DNA from: JBLHKS01 sp047620505
GTDB lineage: Bacteria > Verrucomicrobiota > Verrucomicrobiia > Verrucomicrobiales > DEV007
Length of the DNA stretch: 37,009 nt
Assembly: GCA_047620505.1 (NCBI GenBank)
Contig: JBLHKS010000052.1
Location: 1 to 37,009, forward strand
Direction of reading: 5' to 3'
How positions within the stretch are numbered: the first letter of the stretch is position 1; each line of letters begins with the position of its first letter. The position numbers and the translations under genes are program-made. Below the pieces are notes generated by a model. That model was given only the letters and a program-made list of their open reading frames with translations, searched no databases and was not told the DNA's origin. This document shows, piece by piece, positions 15,608 through 25,400 of the stretch.

Positions 15608-17365
15608 TCAGGATTTCGCAAACAGTTTGGGGAAGCGAAATTTCGGCACTTCTTTGTTCCTCTGTTTCATCCAGAAAATCACGGAGCCAACCACACCGAG
15701 GATCAAATTCGGGCCCCAAGCACCGATCCAGGCCGGAGCACGACCGCTTCCGCCAAGGGCGAGGAAAACTCCATCGAGGAAAATCAGGGCGGATAAAATC
15801 CCAATCGCCGCCGCGACCCCCGTTAGGACGCCTCGACGGGAGTGAACAATTCCCAGAGGCGCGGCCATCAGGACGATGAAAAAGCAACGGAACGGCTCCG
15901 CCCAACGGTAGTGCCAGTGGGTCCGAAATGGGGCGAGTTTTTTGGTCAAGGCTGGATTTTCTTCATCGCTGGCAGCTGCCAACTCCGCATCTCTGATCCG
16001 CCTCGCTTCTTCCGTATCGAGAGGAATATCCGCGTCCAGACTTTCTTCAAAGGTTCGCAAGTAAACCGTCAGCCCGGCAATCCCCAGATGCTCGGCCTTG
16101 GTGCTCGATCCGACCACGTGCCAAGGCGTCTCGTTCCAATCCGGAACCTCGTGAATGTAGAGATAACTCCTCGTTGCTGTGCCAAATTCATCGAATTCAT
16201 AAATCATGCATTTCCGGAAAATCCAAACTCTCCGCGTGTGATCCCACCGGGCCTCCTCGGCGCGGTAAGTGCGGAAAATCTTCCCGGTTCCGTGCTGCCA
16301 AAAGACGGCGACGTACCGCATCGGCTTATTTTTAAGGTCAACGGGAACACGGCCCACAAACCAGGTCCGATTACCGGTCGAATTTCGATAAAGCCAACCC
16401 AAATTGGCCCACTCCTCCGCCTGTTTGGCCTTCTTCCCTTTGCTCTTCCGATCCGAGGCCATGTCGCTGACCTGGTTGAGAATCCCCTGCTTTCGAGCGT
16501 CCGCATTCGGCGCCCATTCATACTTGAGGACTGTGCAAAGAAGCGTGGCGTAGGCACCAAGAATCAAGAGTGGCCGGAGAATTCGCGCCATGCTTTGCCC
16601 CGAGCAGAGCATCGAAACGATTTCGTTCGACTTGGACATTTGACCTAACGCATAAAGGAGAGCCAGAAGCAGCGTAATCGGAAATACCAACAGGATCATT
16701 TGCGGCATCTGAACGAGGTAGTAGCGCCCCAACATCCCGAAACCCGCACCGGCGGAAATGAAATCCCGCCCGTTGTCCGTCAAATCCATGATCATCCAGA
16801 TCGCGATCAGAGCGACGAAAATCAGGGCAACCGGCATGAGCACAGCATTGAGAGTGTACTTGTCCATCAGCGGAGCCCGGTGATAGGCCCAAACGAGCAC
16901 TGGAACGCTCAAAAACAGGACGCAAGTCAGCAGCTGCTGACCGAAATAGGCACCCGGGGACGGAAGTTCGCCCATTTGGCTGATTGTCAGGCTGTCCAGG
17001 TTTCGGAACAGATCGGCGCTCGACCAACTCAGCGTGACCCCGATCGAGATCATCGCCACCGAGAGAATCTGCCCGATTGGCAGCCGTCCCATCGCCAGCG
17101 CGATCACAAGGCCGAACATGGCAACCGTCGCCGCCGCGCCCTGACTAACCATCAGCCAAAAAGGAGTGACTCGCCCGAGACTTTCGAGCTCATCATCGAC
17201 TTTCGCCTCAGTGAGCTGCCGCTGCCCATCGTTGTAATCGCCAACGGTCTGAAGCGCGATCGCGAACAGGATCAACGCGACGATCAATCCAAAAAGTCGG
17301 AGGATGTTCGCGCCGCGGTTTTCGGGCGCTTTCAGGAAGCGGAGAATGCGGTTGAGGAGCGCCAT
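15608..17365 (-). CDS. LptF/LptG-type (YjgP/YjgQ) lipopolysaccharide export permease with extra N-terminal membrane domain
   Basis: A 585-residue inner-membrane protein. From about residue 165 onward it matches the LptF/LptG permease family, which with LptB extracts lipopolysaccharide from the inner membrane. The first canonical helix begins at LMDKYTLNAVLMP, the conserved pair of helices follows (QMILLVFPITLLLALLYALG, then MSKSNEIVSMLCSG with the EIVSM coupling segment), then a periplasmic beta domain (about 295-470) and three C-terminal helices. LptF/G are normally about 360 residues; here about 160 extra N-terminal residues contain four more predicted helices (about 20-40, 69-92, 97-113 and 140-162). 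ATG 17365 is preferred to TTG 17374. The small acidic gene at 14939-15583 lies 24 bases downstream. Confidence 0.85.
   Translation of the reverse strand: MALLNRILRFLKAPENRGANILRLFGLIVALILFAIALQTVGDYNDGQRQLTEAKVDDELESLGRVTPFWLMVSQGAAATVAMFGLVIALAMGRLPIGQILSVAMISIGVTLSWSSADLFRNLDSLTISQMGELPSPGAYFGQQLLTCVLFLSVPVLVWAYHRAPLMDKYTLNAVLMPVALIFVALIAIWMIMDLTDNGRDFISAGAGFGMLGRYYLVQMPQMILLVFPITLLLALLYALGQMSKSNEIVSMLCSGQSMARILRPLLILGAYATLLCTVLKYEWAPNADARKQGILNQVSDMASDRKSKGKKAKQAEEWANLGWLYRNSTGNRTWFVGRVPVDLKNKPMRYVAVFWQHGTGKIFRTYRAEEARWDHTRRVWIFRKCMIYEFDEFGTATRSYLYIHEVPDWNETPWHVVGSSTKAEHLGIAGLTVYLRTFEESLDADIPLDTEEARRIRDAELAAASDEENPALTKKLAPFRTHWHYRWAEPFRCFFIVLMAAPLGIVHSRRGVLTGVAAAIGILSALIFLDGVFLALGGSGRAPAWIGAWGPNLILGVVGSVIFWMKQRNKEVPKFRFPKLFAKS
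16928..16939. repeat. CAGCAGCTGCTG palindrome, copy 7
   Basis: Exact copy in the LptF/G-type gene, read as Gln-Gln-Leu-Leu; here the palindrome extends to 16 bases (GTCAGCAGCTGCTGAC). Confidence 0.95.
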
Positions 17366-17378
17366 CGGGGACAAACCG

Positions 17379-17407
17379 GCGATACGCCCTCAAATCCCCG
17401 GGGTCAA
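17379..17407 (-). promoter_or_regulatory. Putative promoter of the LptF/G-type gene
   Basis: On the minus strand TTGACC (17402-17407) and TATCGC (17379-17384) are spaced by 17 bases. The ATG at 17365 is 13 bases past the -10 element, so the leader would be only about 6 bases. Confidence 0.4.
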
Positions 17408-17513
17408 GCGTTGTGGGGACGATCGGCCAATTCTCACCAAAACGTAATGCCAGGCCAAGCTTTGATGAAATCTCGGAACTTGCCCGGCTCGCATTCGAGG
17501 CAACATTTCCCAC

Positions 17514-18722
17514 ATGAACCACTGCCTCGCTTTTCTCGTTTTAGCCCTCCCTTTCTCAGCAGCTGCTGAAAACTGGCCGCACTGGCTCGGCCCGAATCAA
17601 AACGGCATCACGGACGAAGAAATCGAGCCGGAATTCGGCGGAGTCGTCTGGCGCGCCGAGGTTGGAACTGGCTTTTCGTCGATGTCGGTCGTCGACGGTC
17701 GGGTCTACACGATGGGAAATTCCGGCAGCACGGAAACTGTCTGGTGTCTCGATGCCGAAACTGGAAATCCGCTCTGGAAACACAGCTATCGCGCCCAACT
17801 TCTCCCGAATCTCCATGAAGGCGGACCGGCGGCAACGCCAACGGTGAATCGGGATTCGGTTTACACGCTGGGCAAAGACGGCAAAGCATTCCGCCTTAAC
17901 GCCGAAACCGGCCAGGTCATCTGGGCCGCCGATCTCATGACTCTGGCGCGAATGTCCAAACCGCCAGAGTGGGGATTCTCGAGTTCGCCGCTGATTCACG
18001 GATTCGAAGTGATCTTCGAAGCAGGCCAAACCATGGCGCTCAGCCAAGAAACGGGTCAAGTCGTTTGGCAAGGCCGAAACTACACGCCGGCCTACGGATC
18101 GACCGCTAAAATGCAGATCGGATTTACCAATTACCTCGCGTCAATCAAGACTGAAGGCCTCGTCGTGATGAACGAGAAAGGCGAGACCCTCGCGATGACG
18201 CCCTGGCAAACGAGTTTCAACACGAACGCGTCAACGCCGCTGATCGAAGGCGACAAAATCTTCGTCTCGACCGGCTATGCCCGCGGCTGTGCGCTGTTTC
18301 AATTCGACCCGGAAAATCGCCGCCTGAAGAAAATCTATGAAAACAAGGCCATGAGCAATCACATGAACGCCAGCGTGCTGATCGACGGCCATCTTTACGG
18401 ATTCAGCGGAACCGCACACCGCGGGCCGAAAACACAATTTGCCTGCATCGAATTCGCAACCGGCCGAGGCAAGTGGCTCGAAAGCGGTCTCGGATGCGGA
18501 TCAGTCATCGCTGCCGGGGGCGGAAAATACCTGATCATCCTCAGCGAGCGGGGAGAAATGGTGATCGCCAAGCCCTCGCCAACTGGTTTTGAGGCGCTCA
18601 CACGTGAGCAGCTGCTGGGTGGGCGGTGCTGGACTCCGCCTGTGCTGGCAAACGGTCGGCTCTACGCGCGGAATTCGGATGGCGAACTCGTTTGTGTCGC
18701 TGTTGGCCAAGTAGCAAATTGA
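17514..18722 (+). CDS. Secreted PQQ-like beta-propeller protein
   Basis: A 402-residue exported protein. Residues 1-18 form a signal peptide (LAFLVLALPFSAAA) followed by ENWPHWLGPNQNGI, a common start of planctomycete/verrucomicrobial 'outer membrane protein assembly factor BamB-like' PQQ proteins. Several propeller blades are visible with the A-E-T-G-(N/Q)-x-(L/I)-W signature: LDAETGNPLWKH, LNAETGQVIWAAD and LSQETGQVVWQG. It ends LYARNSDGELVCVAV. No catalytic PQQ-dehydrogenase residues were recognised, so it is more likely a scaffold or binding propeller than an enzyme. It is divergent from the LptF/G-type gene and its stop is 15 bases from the convergent gene at 18738. Its role is unknown. 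Confidence 0.87.
   Translation: MNHCLAFLVLALPFSAAAENWPHWLGPNQNGITDEEIEPEFGGVVWRAEVGTGFSSMSVVDGRVYTMGNSGSTETVWCLDAETGNPLWKHSYRAQLLPNLHEGGPAATPTVNRDSVYTLGKDGKAFRLNAETGQVIWAADLMTLARMSKPPEWGFSSSPLIHGFEVIFEAGQTMALSQETGQVVWQGRNYTPAYGSTAKMQIGFTNYLASIKTEGLVVMNEKGETLAMTPWQTSFNTNASTPLIEGDKIFVSTGYARGCALFQFDPENRRLKKIYENKAMSNHMNASVLIDGHLYGFSGTAHRGPKTQFACIEFATGRGKWLESGLGCGSVIAAGGGKYLIILSERGEMVIAKPSPTGFEALTREQLLGGRCWTPPVLANGRLYARNSDGELVCVAVGQVAN
17557..17568. repeat. CAGCAGCTGCTG palindrome, copy 8
   Basis: Exact copy at the signal-peptidase site of the PQQ-propeller gene, read as Ala-Ala-Ala. Confidence 0.95.
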
Positions 18723-18737
18723 CTCGACCTAACTGGA

Positions 18738-19175
18738 TTAGCTGGCCATCGCCAGCAACTCGTCGTCAGCGACGGACTTTGCCCCGTCGAGCATGTCGAC
18801 GAAATGTCTCGAACGTTTGATGATTTGATCGAGCACCTCGGCCGAAGGGTGATCATCTGGAGCCTCCATCCGCATCAAATCCGAAAAACCCTTCACCACG
18901 GCAACTCGGTTGCGCAGATCGTGGCGGATCTCGCGATCCAACAAAAGATTCCCGTTTTTGGCCGATTTGAGAGATTCGCGCATCAAATTGTGGATCGATT
19001 CCAGCATGCTGTTCGCGCCGAAATGGACATAGCCGATGTTTTCCTCGCCAAAATAGAGTTCAAAACCAATCAGCGCCTGAGCGTCGGCCTGAACCTGAAT
19101 CGCAACCTGCGCGAGGTCCCGAAGCGAGCTGGCAGAGTGCGTGCGTTGCTGGTTTGAAATCTGGTCCGTATTCAT
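18738..19175 (-). CDS. Orphan histidine-kinase dimerization/phosphotransfer (DHp)-like protein
   Basis: A 145-residue soluble protein. The C-terminal half has a histidine-kinase H-box, REIRHDLRNRVAVVKGFSDL, with candidate phospho-accepting His85, followed by a second helix (SAEVLDQIIKRSRHFVDMLD). Together they form a typical DHp helical hairpin. There is no ATP-binding (HATPase) domain, no N, G1 or G2 box and no transmembrane segment. The N-terminal half (about residues 15-75) is helical and does not match a sensor domain I know. It could be a phosphotransfer protein (Spo0B/ChpT-like in role), a decoy or regulator of a kinase, or a remnant. It lies 288 bases downstream of the megasynthase on the same strand, beyond an AT-rich segment that may hold its own promoter. 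Confidence 0.65.
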   Translation of the reverse strand: MNTDQISNQQRTHSASSLRDLAQVAIQVQADAQALIGFELYFGEENIGYVHFGANSMLESIHNLMRESLKSAKNGNLLLDREIRHDLRNRVAVVKGFSDLMRMEAPDDHPSAEVLDQIIKRSRHFVDMLDGAKSVADDELLAMAS

Positions 19176-19185
19176 GGATATGATA

Positions 19186-19280
19186 AAGTCTTTCCGTTCT
19201 AAAAATTAGTGAATCTTTTTAAAGATACTTAAGATAACTTAAATTTCAATAGAATTTATAGAATTTCTGTAATTCCGCAA
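19186..19280. promoter_or_regulatory. AT-rich segment upstream of the DHp-like gene
   Basis: Bases 19201-19260 contain only 9 G or C (15%), in a window otherwise well above 50%. The segment carries tandem near-repeats (AAGATACTT then AAGATAACTT, 19222-19240) and AGAATTT twice nine bases apart (19251-19257, 19260-19266). Position suggests the promoter or a regulator-binding site of the gene at 18738-19175. Several poor -10/-35 pairs are possible and none stands out. Confidence 0.4.
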
Positions 19281-19286
19281 TTTTCC

Positions 19287-19334
19287 AGCCTGCCAGAATG
19301 CAAAAAGAATACCCGCAGGGAAGAAATGCAGGCT
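19287..19334. repeat. Inverted repeat downstream of the megasynthase stop
   Basis: AGCCTGC (19287-19293) and GCAGGCT (19328-19334) are perfect inverted arms separated by 34 bases. They lie about 130 bases past the PKS-NRPS stop. They could form a weak hairpin but no U-run follows on the minus strand, so terminator function is doubtful. Confidence 0.25.
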
Positions 19335-19463
19335 CGAAATTAGCGGGCCGCGCCGAAACCTGCTCAACCAGATTGGCAACCGATCAGGAATTCGACGGTG
19401 CGGAGAACGCGCATCATCCCGGAAATCAACGAGACCGTCAATTCACGCCACTCGAGTCACCGC

Positions 19464-22400
19464 TCAAACTGAAACTGCCCCCTGCCCTGCTGACTTAAAC
19501 TTATCAATCAAGTCTCCCGTCGGCACGTAGCGTTGCATTTGGAGCCGAGCGGGTTTGAAACCCTGTTTGGCCAGGAATTGGTAATGAACGAGGACGTCCG
19601 GATCGGTGACTGGTCCGGTCGTAGCTTTGACTTTGTCATCCAAACCTGTGAGGAGGCTGACGACGACACAACCTGTGATCTCGTTCGCCGCGCGACCTGT
19701 CAGCAAGCTCAGCTGGTTGCCGTTGGCCATGCCGCTCAGTTCCGCAGCCTTGGTTGGAAGGTAAATCGTCTCAGTAATCTCTGCTTCGATGCTCAGCTCT
19801 CCGCCGGTCGTGAAAAGGATGTCGTGATCCGTTTGAATGCGCTTGATGGCGTCGGCGACGCGGAAGCTCGGCGGGAAGCTGTAGTCAACGACGATGGCTC
19901 CAGCTTGGAGCTTGGCGACGTCGAGGATTCCCGGGATGCTCGTGGTTCCGACGACGAAACTCGCGCCGTAGACCGTCGGAGGCAGGCCCCCACCGTTCGG
20001 GTGGAGCGTGATCTCGCCTTCGTAGCCGAGGTCGCGAACTTCCGTTTCAACCTTGGCGAGATCCTCGGCGCTCATGTAGGGATCGCAGAGGAGGATCTCG
20101 GCCGGGTGTGGCAGGACTTCGAGAGCGAGGCCAACTGTGCCGCGGCCGATCGAGCCGAGGCCAACGAACGCGACTTTCTCGTCCGCGAACTTGCGGCCTG
20201 ATTGTTCGAGCGCGCCCTCGATCGTCTTGATGATCGTTGCGGTTCGAGTGGCGTCGCCAGTGGTGACAGCAGGGAGATCGCTGCGGCCTTCAGTCCATTT
20301 GGCGATGTCGCGACCATGATCGGTGGCGCTGGGGAGCATGCCGGTCAAGGAGACCGTCTTGGCACCCATCTTGGCGCTGAGTTCGAGCGCATCGACGATC
20401 GCCGTGCGCAGACCGCTTTCGTCTTTGAATATGTCGAGTTCGAACTTCGGCAGGATGACGAGGCCGATCTTGCCCTGTGGCAAATCGTAGACGCTACCGA
20501 GGCGAGGTTTGCCTTCGAACCACTGACCAATCAGCTCGTCGCGGCTCAGGCCGGTCATCGCGCTGAAAGCGTCTGGGATGCAGGCGATTGCCACGGCGTC
20601 GACCTTTGGAAGCTCGGCTTCTTCATCGACGAATTCGACTTCGATGTGATCGACATCGGCCAAGCTGTCGAGCGTCAAATCAGACGGCTCCTCTACCTCT
20701 TCGGACTCAGTCGTATGGAGGTAGTTGGCGAGTTGCTCGATTGTCGGGAAACGGAGGAACGCGGAAACCGGGATGTTGTGATTGAACGCGTCACTCGCCG
20801 ACGCGAGAATTCGAACGGCCAGCAGCGAATCGCCGCCGAGTTCGAAGAAGTTGTCGCGAATTCCGATCTGGTTGGTCTCAAACGCTTCGCAGAAAATTCC
20901 GGCCAGCAGTTGCTCGCTCGCGGTTTGCGGAGCGACAAACTTGGTTTCTAAGCCGGAGCGGTCGATCTGTGGCGCGGGGAGGCGCTTGCGGTCGACTTTC
21001 TTGTTCGGCGTGAGCGGGAATTCTTCGATGATGCTGAAGAACGCAGGGCGCATCGACTCCGGCAGGCGCTCAGCGACGTGGGCGCGGAGGCTTGGGATTT
21101 CGACTTCGCCATCGACGCGGACGTAAGCCACGAGGTTCTCGCCGCCGGGCAGGTCGTCGCGTTTGATGACGACGGCTTGCTTGACCTTCGGGTGCGCTTC
21201 GACGTGGGCCTCGATATCGTCGAGTTCCATGCGGACACCGCGGAGTTTGATCTGAAAATCGCTTCGGCCGAGGCATTCGAGATTGCCATCCGCACGCCAG
21301 CGCGCGAGGTCGCCGGTGTTGTAGATGCGCTCGGATTTGCCGTTCGGCAGAGCCACTTCGACGAACTTCTCCGCCGTCAATTCCGGCTGACCATGGTAGC
21401 CACGCGCAAGGCCGTCGCCGCCGATGTAGAGATCGCCGACAAACCCGGACGGAACCGGATTCATCCGGTCATCAAGGATGTAAATCGTGGTGTTCCCAAT
21501 CGGCTTACCAATCGAGATAGCGCCTTCGCCAGCGATGACTTGGTCGACCGTCGACCAGACCGTCGTTTCAGTCGGGCCGTAGAGGTTCCAGACTTCGCCG
21601 GCCTTCTCAAGAAGCTGATCCGCCAAGCCGCGTGGAAGCGGTTCGCCGCCGCTGAAGACGCGCAGATTGTCTTTGCCAGCCCAGCCGCCGTCGATCAAGA
21701 GACGCCAAGTCGCTGGCGTCGCCTGCATCACGGTGATGTCGAACTCGTCGAGCATGTGGCCGAGGTGTCGACCGTCTTTGACCTCGTCGCGGCTGGCGAT
21801 GACAACTTCGGCGCCCGTCAGGAGCGGCAGGTAAAGTTCGAGCAGTGAAATGTCGAAACTGAGCGTCGTAACCGCGAGAAGCGTGTCGTCTTCGCTAAGC
21901 CCCGGAGTCTCCTTCATCGACCAGAGGAAGTTGACCGCCGCGCGGTGCGGGATTTCGACGCCCTTCGGCGTGCCGGTCGAGCCGGAGGTGTAAATGATGT
22001 AGGCCAGATTATCTGGCTTAACGCCGGTGACTTCAGGGCCAGCAGCTGCTGGCTGAACGTCTTCGAGACAGATGATTTTCCAATCGCCGCTCGGCAAACT
22101 GTCCTGCAAATCGCGCTGGGTCACAATTACGCCCGGCTTAGCATCACGCAGCATCAATTCGAGGCGATGTTTCGGGAATTCCGGATCCATCGGCACGTAG
22201 CAGGCGCCCGCTTTGAGAATGCCCATCGTCCCCGCGACCATGTCGCAAGTCCGGTCGGAGAGCAGCGCAACAGGCTCGTCCGGCGTCACGCCGATGTCGG
22301 CGAGTTCCTGCGCGAGGCCGTTCGATTTACGGTCGAGCTGGCTGAATGTCAGGGTGTCGCCACTGCTGCGAACCGCGATCTTGTCCGGCGTGCGCGAGAC

Positions 22401-25400
22401 TTGATCGAGCACCAGTTCGTGGAGCAGTTGCTCACGCGGATAATCGGCCTTGGTGTCGTTCCAAGTCTTGAGGATCTTCGTCTCCTCCGCCTTGGAGAGC
22501 AGATTGATTTCCGAAATCTTAACATCCGGGTTCGCCGTAACCTGACCGAGGACTTGGGCAAACAAGTCGTTCAAATACGCTATCGTAGATTCCTCGAACA
22601 AGTCCGAGTTGTACTGCCAGCAGCCATAAAGGATGCCGCCCGCTTCTTCGACGACGAGCGTGATTTCAAACTGTGCTTGGCGCAATGTCAGGTCGACCGA
22701 CTCGACGGTGATTTCCGCGATGTTAATCTTGTGACCGCCTTGGCCGATCATGAACACGGCTGCATCTTCGCCATCGAGGCCCGGAATCTTCTCCATCGAG
22801 AAGCTAATCTGGAACATCGGCGAGCGACTTGGATCGCGCGGAGCCTTGAGCTGATCAACGAGCTTAGCAAGCGGGTAGTACTGGTTCTCCAGCGCGCCGA
22901 TCACCTGATCGGAGTTGCCCGCGACGAACTCGGCGAAGGTCGGATCTTCGGTGATCTGACTACGGACCGGAACCGGGTTGATGAAGTAGCCGACCATGTC
23001 GTGCAGCTCCTTCTGATTCCGGCCAGCGAGCGGAACGCCGACCATGAAGTCTTCCTGATTGGTGTAGCGATGGAAGAGCGCTTCGAACGCGCTCAACAAG
23101 TAGGTGAACGGCGTGACGTTCGCGTCGTTCGCGGCATCGAGGGCAGCCTTCGTTAGTTTCGGCTCTAACTGGAATCCATAAGCCGATCCGTTGAACGTCT
23201 GCACCGCCGGACGGGGCCGGTCGGTCGGCAGATCGATCGCCATCGGCGCGCCAGCCAGATTCTCTTTCCAGTAGTTGAGCATGCGCTCGCCGGACTCGCT
23301 TTCGAGGTGCAGTTGCTCCCACTGAACGTAATCCTGATAACGCGCTGGGATCGCATCCCACTCCGGCTCTTTGCCCATGCGCCGCGAGAAATAGCTCTCG
23401 ATCAAGTCGTTCATGAACAGCGTCACCGACCATGCGTCCGACACGATGTGGTGCATGCAAAGCAAGGTGATGTGCGCGTCGTCCTTCGTCTTGAAGAGGT
23501 CGAGGCGCATGACCGGGCCGGTTTCAAGGTTGAACGGCGCGTTGGCGTGCTTGACAAGCTCAGCCTTGATCTCGTCGTCGCTGAGCGCGGTGACGTCGTG
23601 CTCAACAAACTGAATTGTGCGGCCTTTGTGGACGCGCTGGACTGGCTGACCATTGACGGTATGGAACGTCACGTCGAGCATCGGGTGACGCTCGTAAAGC
23701 CCGGCGAAAGCCTGCTTCATGATCTCGAAATCGACCAACGGCGTGATCTTCGCGCTGTAGACGAGATTGTAAGCCGGGGATTCCGGCGCAAGGCGGTTGA
23801 GGAACCAGAGCGCCTTTTGGCCCTCGGTTAAACCAAACTCGTTCGCGGGCGTTCCACCAATTTCGAGCGGCGGCAAGCTCGAACCGCTGGAAGAGATCGG
23901 CCCGTCCGGAGCGGCACCGCCACTGAGTTCTTCGGCGCTGGCGGACGCTAACAGGATGTCCAAAATCGTCGCGGCGAGTTCCTTGGTGTTCGGCCCGTTG
24001 AGGACCGAGCCCATCGGCACGTTAATTCCGAGTTGCGACTCGACGCGGTTCATCAACTCGATCGCCATGAGCGAGTCGAGACCGATCTGGTTGAGCGGCA
24101 AATCCTTGTCGATCTTGCTGACTTCCGTGCCGAAAACTCCTGCGATTTGCTCGGTCAGGAACTCGACCGCAAGGCCGTGACGCGCATCTGCTGCGCCTCC
24201 GAGGATCTGCGAGCGGATCGCGCCGCCTTCGCCATCGGAATCGTCTTGCGCAACTAACGAGTATGTCTTGGAATTATTAACCAGCGGACTGAACCTCGCA
24301 AGGCCAGTCCAATCGATCCGCGAGCAGGCGATGTTGACTGCCTGCCGGTTGATGAAGCGGCTGAAGACATCGAGCGTCTCGTCCAACTCGTAAATTTTCA
24401 TCCCGAGCATGTCGAGATACTGCATCGTCTTCTCGTTCCGCTGGACGAAACCGGCTCCGCCGAGCGCCCCCCAGTTGAACGTGAGCGCCGGAAGTCCGAT
24501 CGAATGGCGATGTTGCGAAAGCGCATCGAGGAACGCGTTGCCCGCGTTGTAGTTCGACTGCCTGACCGCGCCGATAACCGTCGAGAACGACGAGAAAGAG
24601 ATGAACGAATCGAGGTCGATGTCTTTCGTCGCGTTGTGCAGAATCCACGCGCCGAGCATCTTAGGATGCAGCACGCGATTGAAGCCTTCTTCGTCGAGAT
24701 CGACAATGTCGAGGTCGTTGATGACCATCGCGCCGTGAATCACGCCGCAGAGCGGATGCTCGCTGGCTTGAATGTCGTCGATGATCTTGCGGACCGCCGG
24801 TTCGTCAGTGACGTCCGCGCGAGCGTCGATCACAGTGACGCCGTTCGCCTCCATCTTCGCGATCTCGGCCTGCTCCTCTTCCTTCGGACCTGAGCGAGAC
24901 ATCAGCGCGAGATGACGCGCGCCGTTCTCAACCATCCACTGCGCTAACGCGAAACCAAAGCCGCCAGCGCCCCCAGTGATGAGGAACGTGCGGTCGCCGC
25001 GGAAGAGGTGGCCCTTCTGCGAGCAAGGCGCGACCTGAAGCGACTTAACGTCGAAGTTCAGCACGTTTTTACCGATGTGCTTGCCCTGCGCCATGAAGCG
25101 GAAGGCCTCGACGACTTCATCGATGCCGAACGTCGAGTGCGGCAGATCTTTGTAGTTACCTGCGTAGAACTGCGTCTCCAATTCCTTGAGCATACCAGCG
25201 ACGAACGCCGGCTTCGATTCAAGGTGCTGCGCGAGATCGACAACAAAGTAGGAAATATTGTTCTTCAACATCTCCAACCCGAATTGGGTGTTGTTATAGA
25301 TGTCGATCTTGCCGATCTCGACGAACCGGCCGAAGCGGCGCAGACAACTGAAGCTCTTTGGAATGAAATCGCCTGCGAGCGAGTTGAGCACGCAATCGAT

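Noticed and set aside
192..17262. GCGATCGC (HIP1) octamers, for example near 194, 10653 and 17257
   Set aside because: Only a handful of copies, compatible with GC-rich coding sequence; nothing like the density of CAGCAGCTGCTG.
15842..17569. Plus-strand open frames opposite the LptF/G-type gene
   Set aside because: Composition is His/Arg/Gln-rich and unstructured, and the minus-strand protein has clear membrane helices and family motifs.
19464..20690. Standard SDR-type thioester reductase or thioesterase at the megasynthase C-terminus
   Set aside because: No TGATGFLG plus Tyr-x-x-x-Lys, and no GxSxG serine hydrolase motif, is found in residues 3600-4007; the AAR-like reading fits better.
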